Shown here: piece by piece, positions 34,342 to 42,445 of the stretch | How the letters are laid out: each line of letters opens with the position of its first letter | Position numbering within the stretch: position 1 is the stretch's first letter | From: Chloroflexota bacterium | GTDB taxonomy: Bacteria; Chloroflexota; Dehalococcoidia; Lucifugimonadales; JACPCL1 | Assembly (NCBI GenBank): GCA_016179765.1 | Contig: JACPCL010000037.1 | Coordinates: 1-64,000 of the forward strand | DNA: 64,000 bases | Reading direction: 5' to 3' | The notes under the pieces: model-generated | Databases searched by the model: none | What the model was told of the DNA's origin: nothing | Seen by the model: only the letters and a program-made list of their open reading frames with translations | Translations under genes and position numbers: made by a program

Positions 34342-34482
34342 AATGTCATTGCGAGGGCCGATGGTTCAAGGTTCTCATCACAGGCTCAGGAGGGCCGTGG
34401 CAATCTGGCGGCAGGGTCACCCCTCCTCCAGATTGCTTCGTCGCCCTTCCAGGGAAGGACTCCTCGCAACGACAATTTGTAA
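34342..34482. repeat. dispersed GTCATTGCGAG-type palindromic repeat
   Basis: Starts ATGTCATTGCGAGGGCCGAT, has GGCCGTGGCAATCTGG and CCAGATTGCTTCG in inverted relation, and ends CTCCTCGCAACGAC. Same family as 15070-15285. It fills the spacer between the dehydrogenase and the pilin gene. Confidence 0.7.
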
Positions 34483-34584
34483 ACGTATTTCAAGGACAAC
34501 ACACTAGGGGGGGTGCTCTGCGTCCCAAAAGCAAGAGCTGGCGGGCCCACCGCTGCAATCATCGGCAACAAAGAAAGGGGCTCA

Positions 34585-35232
34585 ATGAAGGCAACACTCA
34601 AGGGTCAGCGCGGCTTCACCCTGGTGGAGATCATCATCGTCATCGTGGTGCTGGCAATCCTGGCGGCCATCGCCTTCCCCGCGGTCCGTGGCTTCGTAGC
34701 CTCTACTCGGACTCAGGGCAAAGAGAGCGACATCAGGACGGTGGAGAGCGGCGTCCAGCGCTACTTCGCCGAACACGAAAACACCCTCCCCATCAGCGGC
34801 TCTGCCAGCCCCACCAACTCTTTGACGGACGTTGACGGTGATGGCATCCTTAAAGTGAAGGTCAACACCATCGCCGACGATCCTCCAGGCTTCCCAGCCG
34901 ACGGCGCGGTGGACGTCGTATGCGGCGACGGCGACGGCGCGATGCAAGACGCCCTTGCCCAGTGCTTCGGCGCCTTGGACTTCGCCGGCAAACTGGCGCC
35001 CAACTACGTGAAGGAGCCGCCCAAGCACGCTGCCGACGCCGTGACGGCCACCTCCGATGGCTCGGGCGCTACCGCTGACCTGAACTTCACCGGCGGCGAC
35101 AGCGCCGGCGCCAGGATTGAGCTCTACCTAGACGCCAGCATCGCCGCCACCGACGGCCTGAGGGTCTGGAACGTGGACAAAGAGGCCAAGGTCATCGTCC
35201 TCAAGGGGGATGCTGACTACGGCAAGGCCTAG
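34585..35232 (+). CDS. type IV pilin-like (GspG-type) protein
   Basis: A 215-residue protein from MKATLKGQRGFTLVEIIIVI. The prepilin cleavage site is G/FTLVE (after Gly10) followed by the conserved hydrophobic helix ending in ILAAIAFPAVRGFV. The soluble domain is rich in Asp and Gly (DVDGDGILKVKV, CGDGDGAMQDALAQCFG) and could bind calcium, as GspG-like pseudopilins do. The start follows AAGAAAGGGG. No pilus assembly or type II secretion gene is near, so it must use machinery encoded elsewhere. Two cysteines may form a disulfide. Confidence 0.85.
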   Translation: MKATLKGQRGFTLVEIIIVIVVLAILAAIAFPAVRGFVASTRTQGKESDIRTVESGVQRYFAEHENTLPISGSASPTNSLTDVDGDGILKVKVNTIADDPPGFPADGAVDVVCGDGDGAMQDALAQCFGALDFAGKLAPNYVKEPPKHAADAVTATSDGSGATADLNFTGGDSAGARIELYLDASIAATDGLRVWNVDKEAKVIVLKGDADYGKA

Positions 35233-35299
35233 CACGCCCAGAACCTGGGCAGCCGTTTTCTTTGCTCTAGGCTGCGGTTGTATTTCCCCAAAAGCAATG

Positions 35300-35342
35300 T
35301 GTGGGGATGTGTTTGCGGCAAAGCCGCAAACACATCCCCACA
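35300..35342. terminator. long palindrome, probable terminator downstream of the pilin gene
   Basis: A perfect 20-base stem: TGTGGGGATGTGTTTGCGGC (35300-35319), loop AAA, then its complement (35323-35342), followed by TCTCTTTT. It resembles the palindrome at 42149-42191 in sharing a GTGTTnGCGGC-type core. Confidence 0.6.
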
Positions 35343-35366
35343 TCTCTTTTACCTGTGTTGCCAGCT

Positions 35367-35502
35367 TAGCAGAGTGCTGAAAAACACCCCCAAACCCCCA
35401 TCCCTTCACTTCCCCATTCGCTCCGCTCAGGGCTTCGGTTCACCAAGGGCAGGCTCCGGGGCTATCCCCCTCTGGACTCCCCTTTCTTCCGCAGCCGGCT
35501 TA
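35367..35502. repeat. R1 dispersed repeat, inverted copy
   Basis: Begins TAGCAGAGTGCTGAAAAACA then CCCCCAAACCCC, and ends CCCCTTTCTTCCGCAGCCGG then CTTA, the reverse of the copies at 27487 and 42229. It ends four bases before the coxC stop (read on the minus strand). Confidence 0.8.
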
Positions 35503-35505
35503 GGC

Positions 35506-36099
35506 CTAGCCCACCAGATACAACGTGGGATAGATGAACACCCAGGCCACGTCCACAAAGTGCCAGTATTTCACCACGCCTTCTGCAGGCCAAAAGTTGC
35601 CTTTGCTGTAGCGTCCGTCCTTGCCCAAGCGGAACACCACCGCCAGAGCAATCAGGCCGGTGACCACGTGGAAGGCGTGGATGCCTGTAGTCGTAAAGAG
35701 AACGGTCCCGTATCCCGTATCGGGCGGGAAGTGCGAAAACGCCAGAGCCCACTCCACACCTACACCCACAATAAACAGGGCCCCCAGCAGAATGGTGAAC
35801 AGCGTGTTCCTGCGGAAACCTGCCTGGTTACCGTGGACGGCGCTGGTCTCGGCACGGTAGGCGGTCAGACTGCTGAGCAGAAGGACTGACGTGAGGACCA
35901 ACCCCAGAGGCTGGCTCACCTCCTCCGGCGTGCGCACCCCTTGCAGGTAGTAGCGTGTGGAGAGGAGCACTCCGAAGAAAACAGAGTCGGACAAGAGGAA
36001 CAGCCACAGGCCAAGGCGGTTGATGCCCAGCCGGCTCTTGTGGGGATGAGCGCGTTCCTCTCGATGACTTGGAGCGGGCGCACGGGCTGCGAAGGCCAT
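35506..36099 (-). CDS. coxC: cytochrome c oxidase subunit III
   Basis: A 197-residue membrane protein with five predicted helices, the short form of heme-copper oxidase subunit III (LGLWLFLLSDSVFFGVLLST; HAFHVVTGLIALAVVFRLGK; YWHFVDVAWVFIYPTLYLVG). The final motif with WHFVDVAWVFIYP is diagnostic. It is the last gene of coxBADC; the upstream coxD stop abuts its start. An R1 repeat lies immediately after the stop. Confidence 0.95.
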   Translation of the reverse strand: MAFAARAPAPSHREERAHPHKSRLGINRLGLWLFLLSDSVFFGVLLSTRYYLQGVRTPEEVSQPLGLVLTSVLLLSSLTAYRAETSAVHGNQAGFRRNTLFTILLGALFIVGVGVEWALAFSHFPPDTGYGTVLFTTTGIHAFHVVTGLIALAVVFRLGKDGRYSKGNFWPAEGVVKYWHFVDVAWVFIYPTLYLVG

Positions 36100-36315
36100 C
36101 TACTCCTCCTCCTGGTGTTCTCGCCAAAGCTGGGTTACATGCATGAAGTAGTGGGCGATAACGCCTGCTTTGGCGAGCGCAAAGACAACCAAATACGCCA
36201 CGTTGCCATGGGGCGCCACGACGGGCACCAAATACTCCACCGTCGTCAGCACCGCCAGGGCCAGTATTACCCACAACCCTCGGCGCAGGGCCGATGCGCG
36301 CCTTGCTGATTGCAT
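36100..36315 (-). CDS. coxD: cytochrome c oxidase subunit IV (prokaryotic type)
   Basis: A 71-residue protein with two membrane helices (GLWVILALAVLTTVEYLVPV; NVAYLVVFALAKAGVIAHYF) and the HYFMHV motif of the prokaryotic COX4 family. I chose the ATG at 36315 because AGAAGGAGA lies eight bases upstream; a GTG nine codons earlier is less likely. It is squeezed between coxA and coxC with no gap to coxC. Confidence 0.9.
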   Translation of the reverse strand: MQSARRASALRRGLWVILALAVLTTVEYLVPVVAPHGNVAYLVVFALAKAGVIAHYFMHVTQLWREHQEEE

Positions 36316-36348
36316 AGAGCTATCTCCTTCTGCTTCGTCCACGATACC

Positions 36349-38190
36349 CTAAGACTGCCCATCCTGCTCCTTAGACCCGCCGGCCGGGGCCAGCCGGGCA
36401 TGGACAGAGCCCGCCACGCCATAGCCGTAAGGGGAACCCACCACCGTGGGCTCCGAGGGGAAGTTCTCCAGGGGCGGAGGCGATGAGGTCTGCCACTCCA
36501 GGGTACGAGCCTTCCAGGGATTGGCCGATGCCACAGGGCCTTTGATCCAGGAGTAGAGGAGGTTGCCGGCGAAGACCAGGAAGCTGGCCCCCAGGACAAA
36601 GGATGCAACGGTGACGAAGAGGTTGGCATCAGCCATGTTTGCCGGATAGTCGGCCACCCGGCGGGGCATGCCCAGGATGCCCACCCAGAACATGGAGATA
36701 AAGGTCACGTTGTAGGAAAGGAACAGCCACCAGAAATGCACCACGCCCAGGGCCTCGTTGTAGCTCCGTCCGCTCATTTTGGGGAACCAGTAGTAGAGTG
36801 CGCCCAGGATGGCAAAAATCTCGCCTCCCATGATGGTGTAGTGGAAATGGGCCACCACAAAGTAGGTGTCCTGGAGGTTGATGTCGGTGGGAACGTCCGC
36901 CAGGAAGATTCCCGTCACGCCGCCAATCACGAAGTTCATCAGAAAGCCCAGGGCAAAGAGCATGGGCGTCTTCAGCCAAAGCCTCCCTTGCCAGATGGTC
37001 CCAAGGCCAGATAGGAACACCATGCCCGTGGGGATGGAGATCAGCTCGGTGGTCACCATGAAAGGCAGGTGCAGGTAGTCCCCCATGCCGCTGGTGAACA
37101 GGTGGTGCGCCCACACAATGTAGCTCAAGCCCACTACCGTCAGCAAAGAGGCCACCACCCACTTATAGGCAAAGAGGGGCTTGCGAGAGAAGTGCGTGAG
37201 CATCTCCAAGGCAATGCCAAAGGCCGGCAGAATCATAATGTAAACGGCGGGGTGGGAGTAGAACCAGAAGACGTGCTCGTACAGCAGGGCGTTGCCGCCT
37301 TCCGCCGCATTATAGAAGGAGGTGCCGGCCACCCTATCCAGAATCACCGTCAGCAGACCCAGGGCCACCGACTGGGTGGCGGTCAGGCTGATGAGGGCCG
37401 CGGAGAAGATGGACCAGACGAAGATGGGCAACCGGCCCCAGCTCATGCCAGGCGCCCGTAACATGATGATGGTGGCAAGGAAGTTCAGCCCCCCTAAGAT
37501 GGAGGAGACGCCAAAGGTGAGGAAGGCCAGCAAGAACAGGAGCTGGCCGGAGGCGTTGAGGACGCTCAGGGGAGGATAGGCGGTCCAGCCGGTATCAAAG
37601 CCGCCCATCAAGGGGGTTGCCAGCAACAGCACCGCCACAGGCGGCACAATCCAGTAGCTCATGGCGTTGATGCGAGGGAAGGCCACATCCTCGGCCCCTA
37701 TCATCAGCGGCACGAAGAAGTTGGCAAACCCACCCATGACAGTGGCCACGGCCACGGCGATCATCATGATGCCGTGCAGGCTCATGGTGGTGTTGAAATC
37801 GCTGGCCCCCATAATGGTCTGGCCTGGGGCGGCCAGCTCAACGCGCATGAGCAAGGACAAGGCGCCGGCCAGCAGCATGATAACCACCATGGTCACCAGG
37901 TACTGCACGCCAATGACCTTATGGTCGGTGCTGAAGCGCAAGAACCTGGCCCAACCCTCGTGAAGCGGCTCCTTGGGTTGCTTGCCAAACCACTCCCTGG
38001 CCCAGGCGTCCCACAACCCTACTCCCAACAGCCAGCCTATGAGAGCAAAGACGTAGCCCATAGTCACCACAGGCTCAGTAGACCAGGGCTCCATGCCGAG
38101 AAGGTTTCGGAGGCCCGTGGTAGCCCCTGCACCCACGGCAAAGCCAATGGCCGCGAAGAGCACCGCTTTTATCAGAGGAAGGAACGCCAT
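36349..38190 (-). CDS. coxA: cytochrome c oxidase subunit I (A2-type heme-copper oxidase)
   Basis: The catalytic subunit, reducing O2 to water while pumping protons. 613 residues, with about 13 helices including extra N-terminal ones. Heme and CuB ligands are visible: His in MSLHGIMMI, the YSHPAVYIM motif (CuB His and cross-linked Tyr), WAHHLFTSGM (two CuB His), and VAHFHYTI (heme His pair). YSHPAVY, with Ala rather than Glu, marks the A2 group in which Tyr-Ser replaces the D-channel Glu. Followed 33 bases downstream by coxD. Confidence 0.97.
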   Translation of the reverse strand: MAFLPLIKAVLFAAIGFAVGAGATTGLRNLLGMEPWSTEPVVTMGYVFALIGWLLGVGLWDAWAREWFGKQPKEPLHEGWARFLRFSTDHKVIGVQYLVTMVVIMLLAGALSLLMRVELAAPGQTIMGASDFNTTMSLHGIMMIAVAVATVMGGFANFFVPLMIGAEDVAFPRINAMSYWIVPPVAVLLLATPLMGGFDTGWTAYPPLSVLNASGQLLFLLAFLTFGVSSILGGLNFLATIIMLRAPGMSWGRLPIFVWSIFSAALISLTATQSVALGLLTVILDRVAGTSFYNAAEGGNALLYEHVFWFYSHPAVYIMILPAFGIALEMLTHFSRKPLFAYKWVVASLLTVVGLSYIVWAHHLFTSGMGDYLHLPFMVTTELISIPTGMVFLSGLGTIWQGRLWLKTPMLFALGFLMNFVIGGVTGIFLADVPTDINLQDTYFVVAHFHYTIMGGEIFAILGALYYWFPKMSGRSYNEALGVVHFWWLFLSYNVTFISMFWVGILGMPRRVADYPANMADANLFVTVASFVLGASFLVFAGNLLYSWIKGPVASANPWKARTLEWQTSSPPPLENFPSEPTVVGSPYGYGVAGSVHARLAPAGGSKEQDGQS

Positions 38191-38216
38191 GCTTCTACCT
38201 CTCGCTACTTGGTCGG

Positions 38217-38951
38217 CTACTTGGCGGTGCTTTCTGCAATCCAGGCTTTGAACTCATCTTCTGTCACCACCCGTACCGACAACCGCATCACTGAGTGCCC
38301 CAGGCCGCACAGCTCGGCGCACTGGATGCGCATATGCTCATCGTCATCGTAGGAACCAAGGGTGTCCGGCGTTGCGTAGGTGGTGGTTATCTTGCCCGGG
38401 ACGGCATCAATCTTGACCCGGAAGGCCGGGATCCAGAAGGAGTGGAGCACGTCCATGGCGGAGACCTCAAAGCGCGCCCGTTTCCCAACGGGTAGGACCA
38501 ACTCCTTGGTGGAGCTGACGCCGTACTCCGGATAGGTCACCTTCCAGAACCATCGCCCTCCCTGCACCTGGACGAGAAGGTCAGGCGCTTCGCTGGCGTG
38601 GGCGCGCAGCTCCCGCAGGCCGGTGATGCCCGGGGTGATGATCATCAGGATCGTGAGGCCCGTGGTGACAGTCAGCCAGGCGAGGATAACGGAGCGCGGG
38701 CCATGGATGGCGGGGCCGTCCTCCGTGGGCTCGCCCCGCCGGCGGAAGCGCAGCATACTGTAGATGACCGTGACGACTACCAGGGCGAAAACCGGCGTCG
38801 CCAGCACCATAAGCAGCTTGAAAGCGTTATCAACGACGGCTGCCTCCTCAGCAGCGGCCAGAGGGAAGAGGTTCCAGGGAACGATCAAGAGCTCCAGCAC
38901 GAAGGTCAGGAGCGCCCACAGGATAGCTACAAGCAGGAAGTCCTTGTTCAG
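38217..38951 (-). CDS. coxB: cytochrome c oxidase subunit II (CuA)
   Basis: Electron-entry subunit with two N-terminal helices (DFLLVAILWALLTFVLELLI; NAFKLLMVLATPVFALVVVT) and a periplasmic cupredoxin domain holding the CuA site: DVLHSFWIPAF and CAELCGLGHSVM. The start is uncertain: a GTG at 39017 is in frame, but a strong AGGAGGAG lies between it and a CTG at 38951, and a CRP-like palindrome overlaps the GTG. I favour CTG (244 residues, starting MNKDFLLV if CTG is read as Met). No fused cytochrome c domain is present, so a separate donor is needed. Confidence 0.9.
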   Translation of the reverse strand: MNKDFLLVAILWALLTFVLELLIVPWNLFPLAAAEEAAVVDNAFKLLMVLATPVFALVVVTVIYSMLRFRRRGEPTEDGPAIHGPRSVILAWLTVTTGLTILMIITPGITGLRELRAHASEAPDLLVQVQGGRWFWKVTYPEYGVSSTKELVLPVGKRARFEVSAMDVLHSFWIPAFRVKIDAVPGKITTTYATPDTLGSYDDDEHMRIQCAELCGLGHSVMRLSVRVVTEDEFKAWIAESTAK

Positions 38952-39017
38952 AGCGCGCCTCCTCCTACAAAAACTGCAAGCTCCATGGGCATGACGGCCA
39001 CCAGAGGAACGCCACAC

Positions 39018-39031
39018 GTGATAGTTGTCAC
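39018..39031 (-). promoter_or_regulatory. CRP/FNR-family-like binding site upstream of coxB
   Basis: GTGA-TAGTTG-TCAC, followed by A, matches the TGTGA-N6-TCACA consensus at all core positions except the first T. It lies about 67 bases before the favoured coxB start, on the only promoter region of coxBADC. Confidence 0.5.
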
Positions 39032-39128
39032 AATCAATGTTGCAGGAAGCGCATTTCCAATACTAGGTGCGGTTACATCAATATGGGGGGGCAGGCTGAA
39101 CGAGCTTGGCCGGCGCAGCCCTACACAG

Positions 39129-39160
39129 ACGTAGGGGCGGCCTGCGGACCGCCCCTACGT
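39129..39160. repeat. short palindrome of the GTAGGGGCGG type
   Basis: ACGTAGGGGCGG (39129-39140) and CCGCCCCTACGT (39149-39160) form a 12-base perfect stem between coxB and the PAS-LuxR gene. A similar palindrome (CCGTGGGG / CCCCACGG) is at 57561-57590. Confidence 0.6.
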
Positions 39161-39187
39161 AGGCATCTCGTATTTGGCGAATGGCGC

Positions 39188-39877
39188 TTAGAGCAGCCCA
39201 TGCTGGGAGGCGTACACCACCGCCTTCAGGCGGTTCTCCGCGCCCAGCTTGTTCAGTACCCGTGTGATATGGTTGCGGGCGGTGATGGGCTGTACCCCCA
39301 GGGTCCCGGCAATCTCCTTCGTGCTCTGGCCTGACGCCAAAAGGCGCAGTACCTCCTGCTCTCGGCGGGAAAGCCTGGGGGAAAGGGCGCTGGCGGTGGC
39401 GGGCGCTTCACCCTGCACTGCCGCCGTCTCCTCGGCCAGGAGCTCTCTCAGCGCCGCACCCGCCCTTTGGGCAAACGCTTCCGTGTGGCGACGGCTGGTG
39501 ACGTCCCGGAACAGGTGCAGCACCTGGAAAGACCCACGATTGCGCCGGGGAATCACCACGCTGATGTTCAGCCATCGGTCATCCCCCTCTGGGGGCTGAC
39601 ACAGGATATCGTAGTTCGGCGTAGCCCGGCCGCGGCGGGCATTCAGGAGCACAGGGCAGTTGCGGCGACAGAAGCGGTAGTTGCGGTCGTCCCGCCCCCC
39701 TACCACATCGTAGCAGAACTTGCCCACCACATCCTCCCCTCTCATTCCCAGGATACGCTGGGCACTGTCGCTCCAATGCACAATGCGCTGGCGAGCATCC
39801 ACGGAAAAGAGGCCATCGTGGGTGACCAGATCACTCCATGGTATCGCCGGCGGCGGAAGCTGAGTCATCTTAACCAT
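39188..39877 (-). CDS. PAS-LuxR transcriptional regulator with a cysteine cluster
   Basis: A 229-residue regulator; the start ATG has AAGGAGG six bases upstream. The N-terminal PAS domain (DGLFSVDARQRIVHWSDSAQ then RILGMRGEDVVGKFCYDVV) contains three cysteines in GKFCYDVVGGRDDRNYRFCR and RNCPVLL, with typical PAS ending ISVVIPRRNRG.FQVLHLFRDVTSRR. The C-terminal LuxR helix-turn-helix is LSRREQEVLRLLASGQSTKE then IAGTLGVQPITARNHITRVL. The cysteine cluster could bind a metal, Fe-S cluster or respond to redox. It lies between the cox operon and the zinc-ribbon gene and may regulate either, but this is inference. Confidence 0.92.
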   Translation of the reverse strand: MVKMTQLPPPAIPWSDLVTHDGLFSVDARQRIVHWSDSAQRILGMRGEDVVGKFCYDVVGGRDDRNYRFCRRNCPVLLNARRGRATPNYDILCQPPEGDDRWLNISVVIPRRNRGSFQVLHLFRDVTSRRHTEAFAQRAGAALRELLAEETAAVQGEAPATASALSPRLSRREQEVLRLLASGQSTKEIAGTLGVQPITARNHITRVLNKLGAENRLKAVVYASQHGLL

Positions 39878-40039
39878 CCTGGCCTCCTTTAGGTGGCCTT
39901 CTTTGGTTCGTTTTCCTTACGCTTGAGTATACCACTCCCCCACGCACCAGAAAGGGAGCTAAAGACACCAAGAACCAAAATTCAGGAAATATTAAGGCCC
40001 TAATTAACCGAAACTTGTCCGCATCTATACCGGATGTTG

Positions 40040-40056
40040 CGTCATGGTGCATGACG
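40040..40056. promoter_or_regulatory. palindromic operator candidate
   Basis: CGTCATGGTGCATGACG has perfect 7-base arms around GTG. It lies between the divergent PAS-LuxR and zinc-ribbon genes and overlaps a possible -35 (TGACGA, 40052-40057) 17 bases before TATTCT (40075-40080) for the plus-strand gene. Confidence 0.5.
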
Positions 40057-40139
40057 AAATTAACAGGGGACGTCTATTCTATGGGCGAGAGAAGGGAAAG
40101 GGCGCAGGGACGCCATCTCATGGGCAATAAGGAGGCGCC

Positions 40140-40361
40140 ATGGTCTGGTTAAAGGGATGTCCAAAATGCAGAGGGGAACTGACGGATAATAAGGACACCT
40201 ATGGCTACTACATTTATTGTGTCCAGTGCGGCTACCATCTCACGGAAGCGCAAATCGGCAAGCTGTGGACCCACACCCTGAACCGTAAGGCCGGCAAACC
40301 GGCGCCACAGCCCCAGCCACAACAGCACGATCCCTACCTGGCGACGGTGTACTACCAGTAG
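40140..40361 (+). CDS. small zinc-ribbon protein
   Basis: A 73-residue protein, start supported by AAGGAGG five bases upstream. Two CxxC pairs (CPKCRGELTD and CVQCGYHL) form a zinc ribbon at the N terminus; the tail is Pro/Gln-rich (GKPAPQPQPQQHD). Function unknown. It has its own regulatory region with a palindromic operator candidate. Confidence 0.75.
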   Translation: MVWLKGCPKCRGELTDNKDTYGYYIYCVQCGYHLTEAQIGKLWTHTLNRKAGKPAPQPQPQQHDPYLATVYYQ

Positions 40362-40673
40362 GCCAGCATAGTTGCCATCCCAGAATCATTGAAGCACCGC
40401 CCTCTGAAGGGAGCGGTATGATACCCCAGCCTGAAGGCCGGGGGTGAAAGAAAACCGTTTGGGGATAGCTTCCCGCTATCCCAACCTCCCCCTGGAACAC
40501 CACACCCCCAAACAGCTCCTCACCCTTCATCCTCGCTCCCTCCGTTGACACCCCACTCCCTGGTAGTATCATGGATGCCAGCAACCCAGTCGCCTATTTC
40601 ACTCCCCCTCGTGGAGAGGGGAGGCCGAGAGGGAAGCTCCTTTGGAGCTTCCTTGAAGGACCAGGGAGAGAGC
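40362..40673. other. gene-free spacer with small hairpins
   Basis: The 312 bases before the AAA+ gene hold a hairpin TTGGGGATAGC-TTCCC-GCTATCCCAA (40459-40484, one bulged G) and a short CTCTCC/GGAGAG-like repeat piece near 40600-40625. No coding region is seen; the longer AAA+ frame that enters this spacer lacks a Shine-Dalgarno. Confidence 0.5.
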
Positions 40674-42074
40674 ATGACCACCAAGAAACCTCGTACCATC
40701 CGTGAGTTGCGCGCCAGCGGGTATCAGGTGCTGCCTATTCGGGAAGAGATGCGCCGCAACCTGGTACGCAAGCTGCGCAGCGCCGAGCAGCTTTTCTCCG
40801 GCATTGTAGGGTACGAGGACTCCGTTGTGCCTCAGATTCAGAACGCCATTCTGGCTGGCCAGGACATTATCCTGCTGGGGGAGCGCGGCCAGGCCAAGTC
40901 CCGCATCATCCGTGCCCTCGTCACCCTCCTGGACGAAGAGACGCCCGTCGTGGCTGGCTGCGAGATCAACGACAACCCGTTCAACCCCGTTTGCCGCGCC
41001 TGCCGGGACCAAGTAGCAGAGCATGGGGACATGGTGGAGATCGCCTGGCTCCCACGGGAGGAGCGGTATGGCGAGAAGCTGGCCACGCCAGACATCTCCG
41101 TCGCCGACCTCATTGGGGAGGTAGACCCCATCCGCGTCGCCGAGGGTCGCTATCTCTCCGATGAGCTCACCATCCACTACGGCCTCATCCCCAGGACCAA
41201 CCGGGGCGTCTTCGCCATCAACGAGCTGCCTGACATGGCGGAGCGCATCCAGGTGGGCCTCTTCAACCTCATGGAGGAGCGGGACATCCAGATCAAGGGC
41301 TACCGGGTGCGCCTCCCCTTGGACATGTACGTGGTGGCCACGGCCAACCCAGAGGACTACACCAACCGGGGCCGCATCATCACGCCCCTCAAAGACCGGT
41401 ACGGTGCCCACATACGCACCCACTACCCCAAGAGCATTGAGGAGGAGGTCACCATCGTTGACCAGGAGCGGGCGGACTTCGGCAACATTGAAGCCATGGT
41501 GGTGGTGCCTCAGTTCATGAAGGAGATTATCGCCGAGTTCACCGCCCTGGCCCGGCGCAGCACAGACATCAACCAGCGCTCCGGCGTCAGCGTCCGCGTC
41601 TCCATCGCCAACCTTGAGACGGTGGTGAGCAACGCCCTGCGCCGTGCCATCGTCAATGGTGAAGACAGGTGCGCCCCACGCATCAGCGACCTGCCCGCCA
41701 TCCTGTCCTCCACCACCGGCAAGCTTGAGATGGAGAGCGTGGAGGAGGGCCGGGAGCCACGCATCGTGGACGATCTCACCCGCAAGGCGGTGCTCAACAT
41801 CTTCGGGCGGTACTTCACCCCCAGAGAGTTTGACCCCCTGGTGGAGCGGTTCACCACCGGCCTGGTCGTAGAGACCGGGAACGAGATCCCCTCTGCCCAA
41901 TACGCCTCCAAGCTCAAGGAGCTAGAAGGCATCAAGCCCGCCCTGGCCAAGCTCCACGCCGATGGCTCGCCCGCAGAGACGGCCTCCGCCCTGGAGTTCA
42001 TCCTGGAGGGTCTGCACCTGAACCGCCGGCTCAACCGAGACAAGGTGGAGGGCCGCTTCCGCTACCACAGCTAG
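40674..42074 (+). CDS. MoxR/Mg-chelatase-type AAA+ ATPase
   Basis: A 466-residue ATPase from MTTKKPRTIRELRASGYQ, with AGGGAGAG before the start. Walker A is GERGQAKS, and Walker B is GVFAINELPDM with Asn in place of the usual Asp, followed by RIQVGLFNLMEERDIQIKGY and ATANPEDYTNRGRIITPLKD. Such ATPases (Mg-chelatase ChlI/BchI-like, MoxR group) normally work with a VWA-domain protein encoded next door as a chaperone or insertion machine. No VWA partner follows; the gene ends at repeat DNA and the convergent nuo operon. Function unknown. Confidence 0.85.
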   Translation: MTTKKPRTIRELRASGYQVLPIREEMRRNLVRKLRSAEQLFSGIVGYEDSVVPQIQNAILAGQDIILLGERGQAKSRIIRALVTLLDEETPVVAGCEINDNPFNPVCRACRDQVAEHGDMVEIAWLPREERYGEKLATPDISVADLIGEVDPIRVAEGRYLSDELTIHYGLIPRTNRGVFAINELPDMAERIQVGLFNLMEERDIQIKGYRVRLPLDMYVVATANPEDYTNRGRIITPLKDRYGAHIRTHYPKSIEEEVTIVDQERADFGNIEAMVVVPQFMKEIIAEFTALARRSTDINQRSGVSVRVSIANLETVVSNALRRAIVNGEDRCAPRISDLPAILSSTTGKLEMESVEEGREPRIVDDLTRKAVLNIFGRYFTPREFDPLVERFTTGLVVETGNEIPSAQYASKLKELEGIKPALAKLHADGSPAETASALEFILEGLHLNRRLNRDKVEGRFRYHS

Positions 42075-42148
42075 CATGACCTCTACCGGTAATCCCCGTA
42101 GGACGGCAGTCAGGAGTTACCTCCTCTTCCAGGAAGGGCATATTGAAG

Positions 42149-42191
42149 GTGAAGATGGGTGTTGCGGCTAAGCCGCAACACCCATCTTCAC
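42149..42191. terminator. long palindrome between the AAA+ gene and nuoN
   Basis: GTGAAGATGGGTGTTGCGGC then T, one A, and the complement AGCCGCAACACC then CATCTTCAC: a 21-base perfect stem (42149-42169 / 42171-42191). It lies 75 bases after the AAA+ gene and may terminate it, but there is no T run. Its core resembles the palindrome at 35300-35342. Confidence 0.5.
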
Positions 42192-42228
42192 AACTATCAA
42201 GTCCCCCTTCCGCTTCGGAGAGGGGGAC

Positions 42229-42384
42229 TATCAGGCTGCGGAAAAAGGGGGTGTCCAGAGGGGCGTCCGCCTCAGGCGGATGGCGGGGGTCTGGGGGTGT
42301 GCCCCAGATACAAATCCATCCGCCGCAGGCGGATACCTTGAACCCCCTTGAGGGGGTTTGGGGGTGTTTTTCAGCACCCTGCTA
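42229..42384. repeat. R1 dispersed repeat (full-length copy)
   Basis: Begins TATCAGGCTGCGGAAAAAGG then GGTGTCCAGAGGGGCG, with a TCCGCCTCAGGCGGA palindrome, TCTGGGGGTGTGCCCC, GATACCTTGAACCCCCTTGA, and ends TTTTTCAGCACCCTGCTA. About 156 bases with TA at both ends. Confidence 0.8.
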
Positions 42385-42445
42385 CAGGAGGAGAGGTAGA
42401 GAAAGCGGATGAGGATAGCCTCGGGACCTGAGCATGGTGCGCGGC

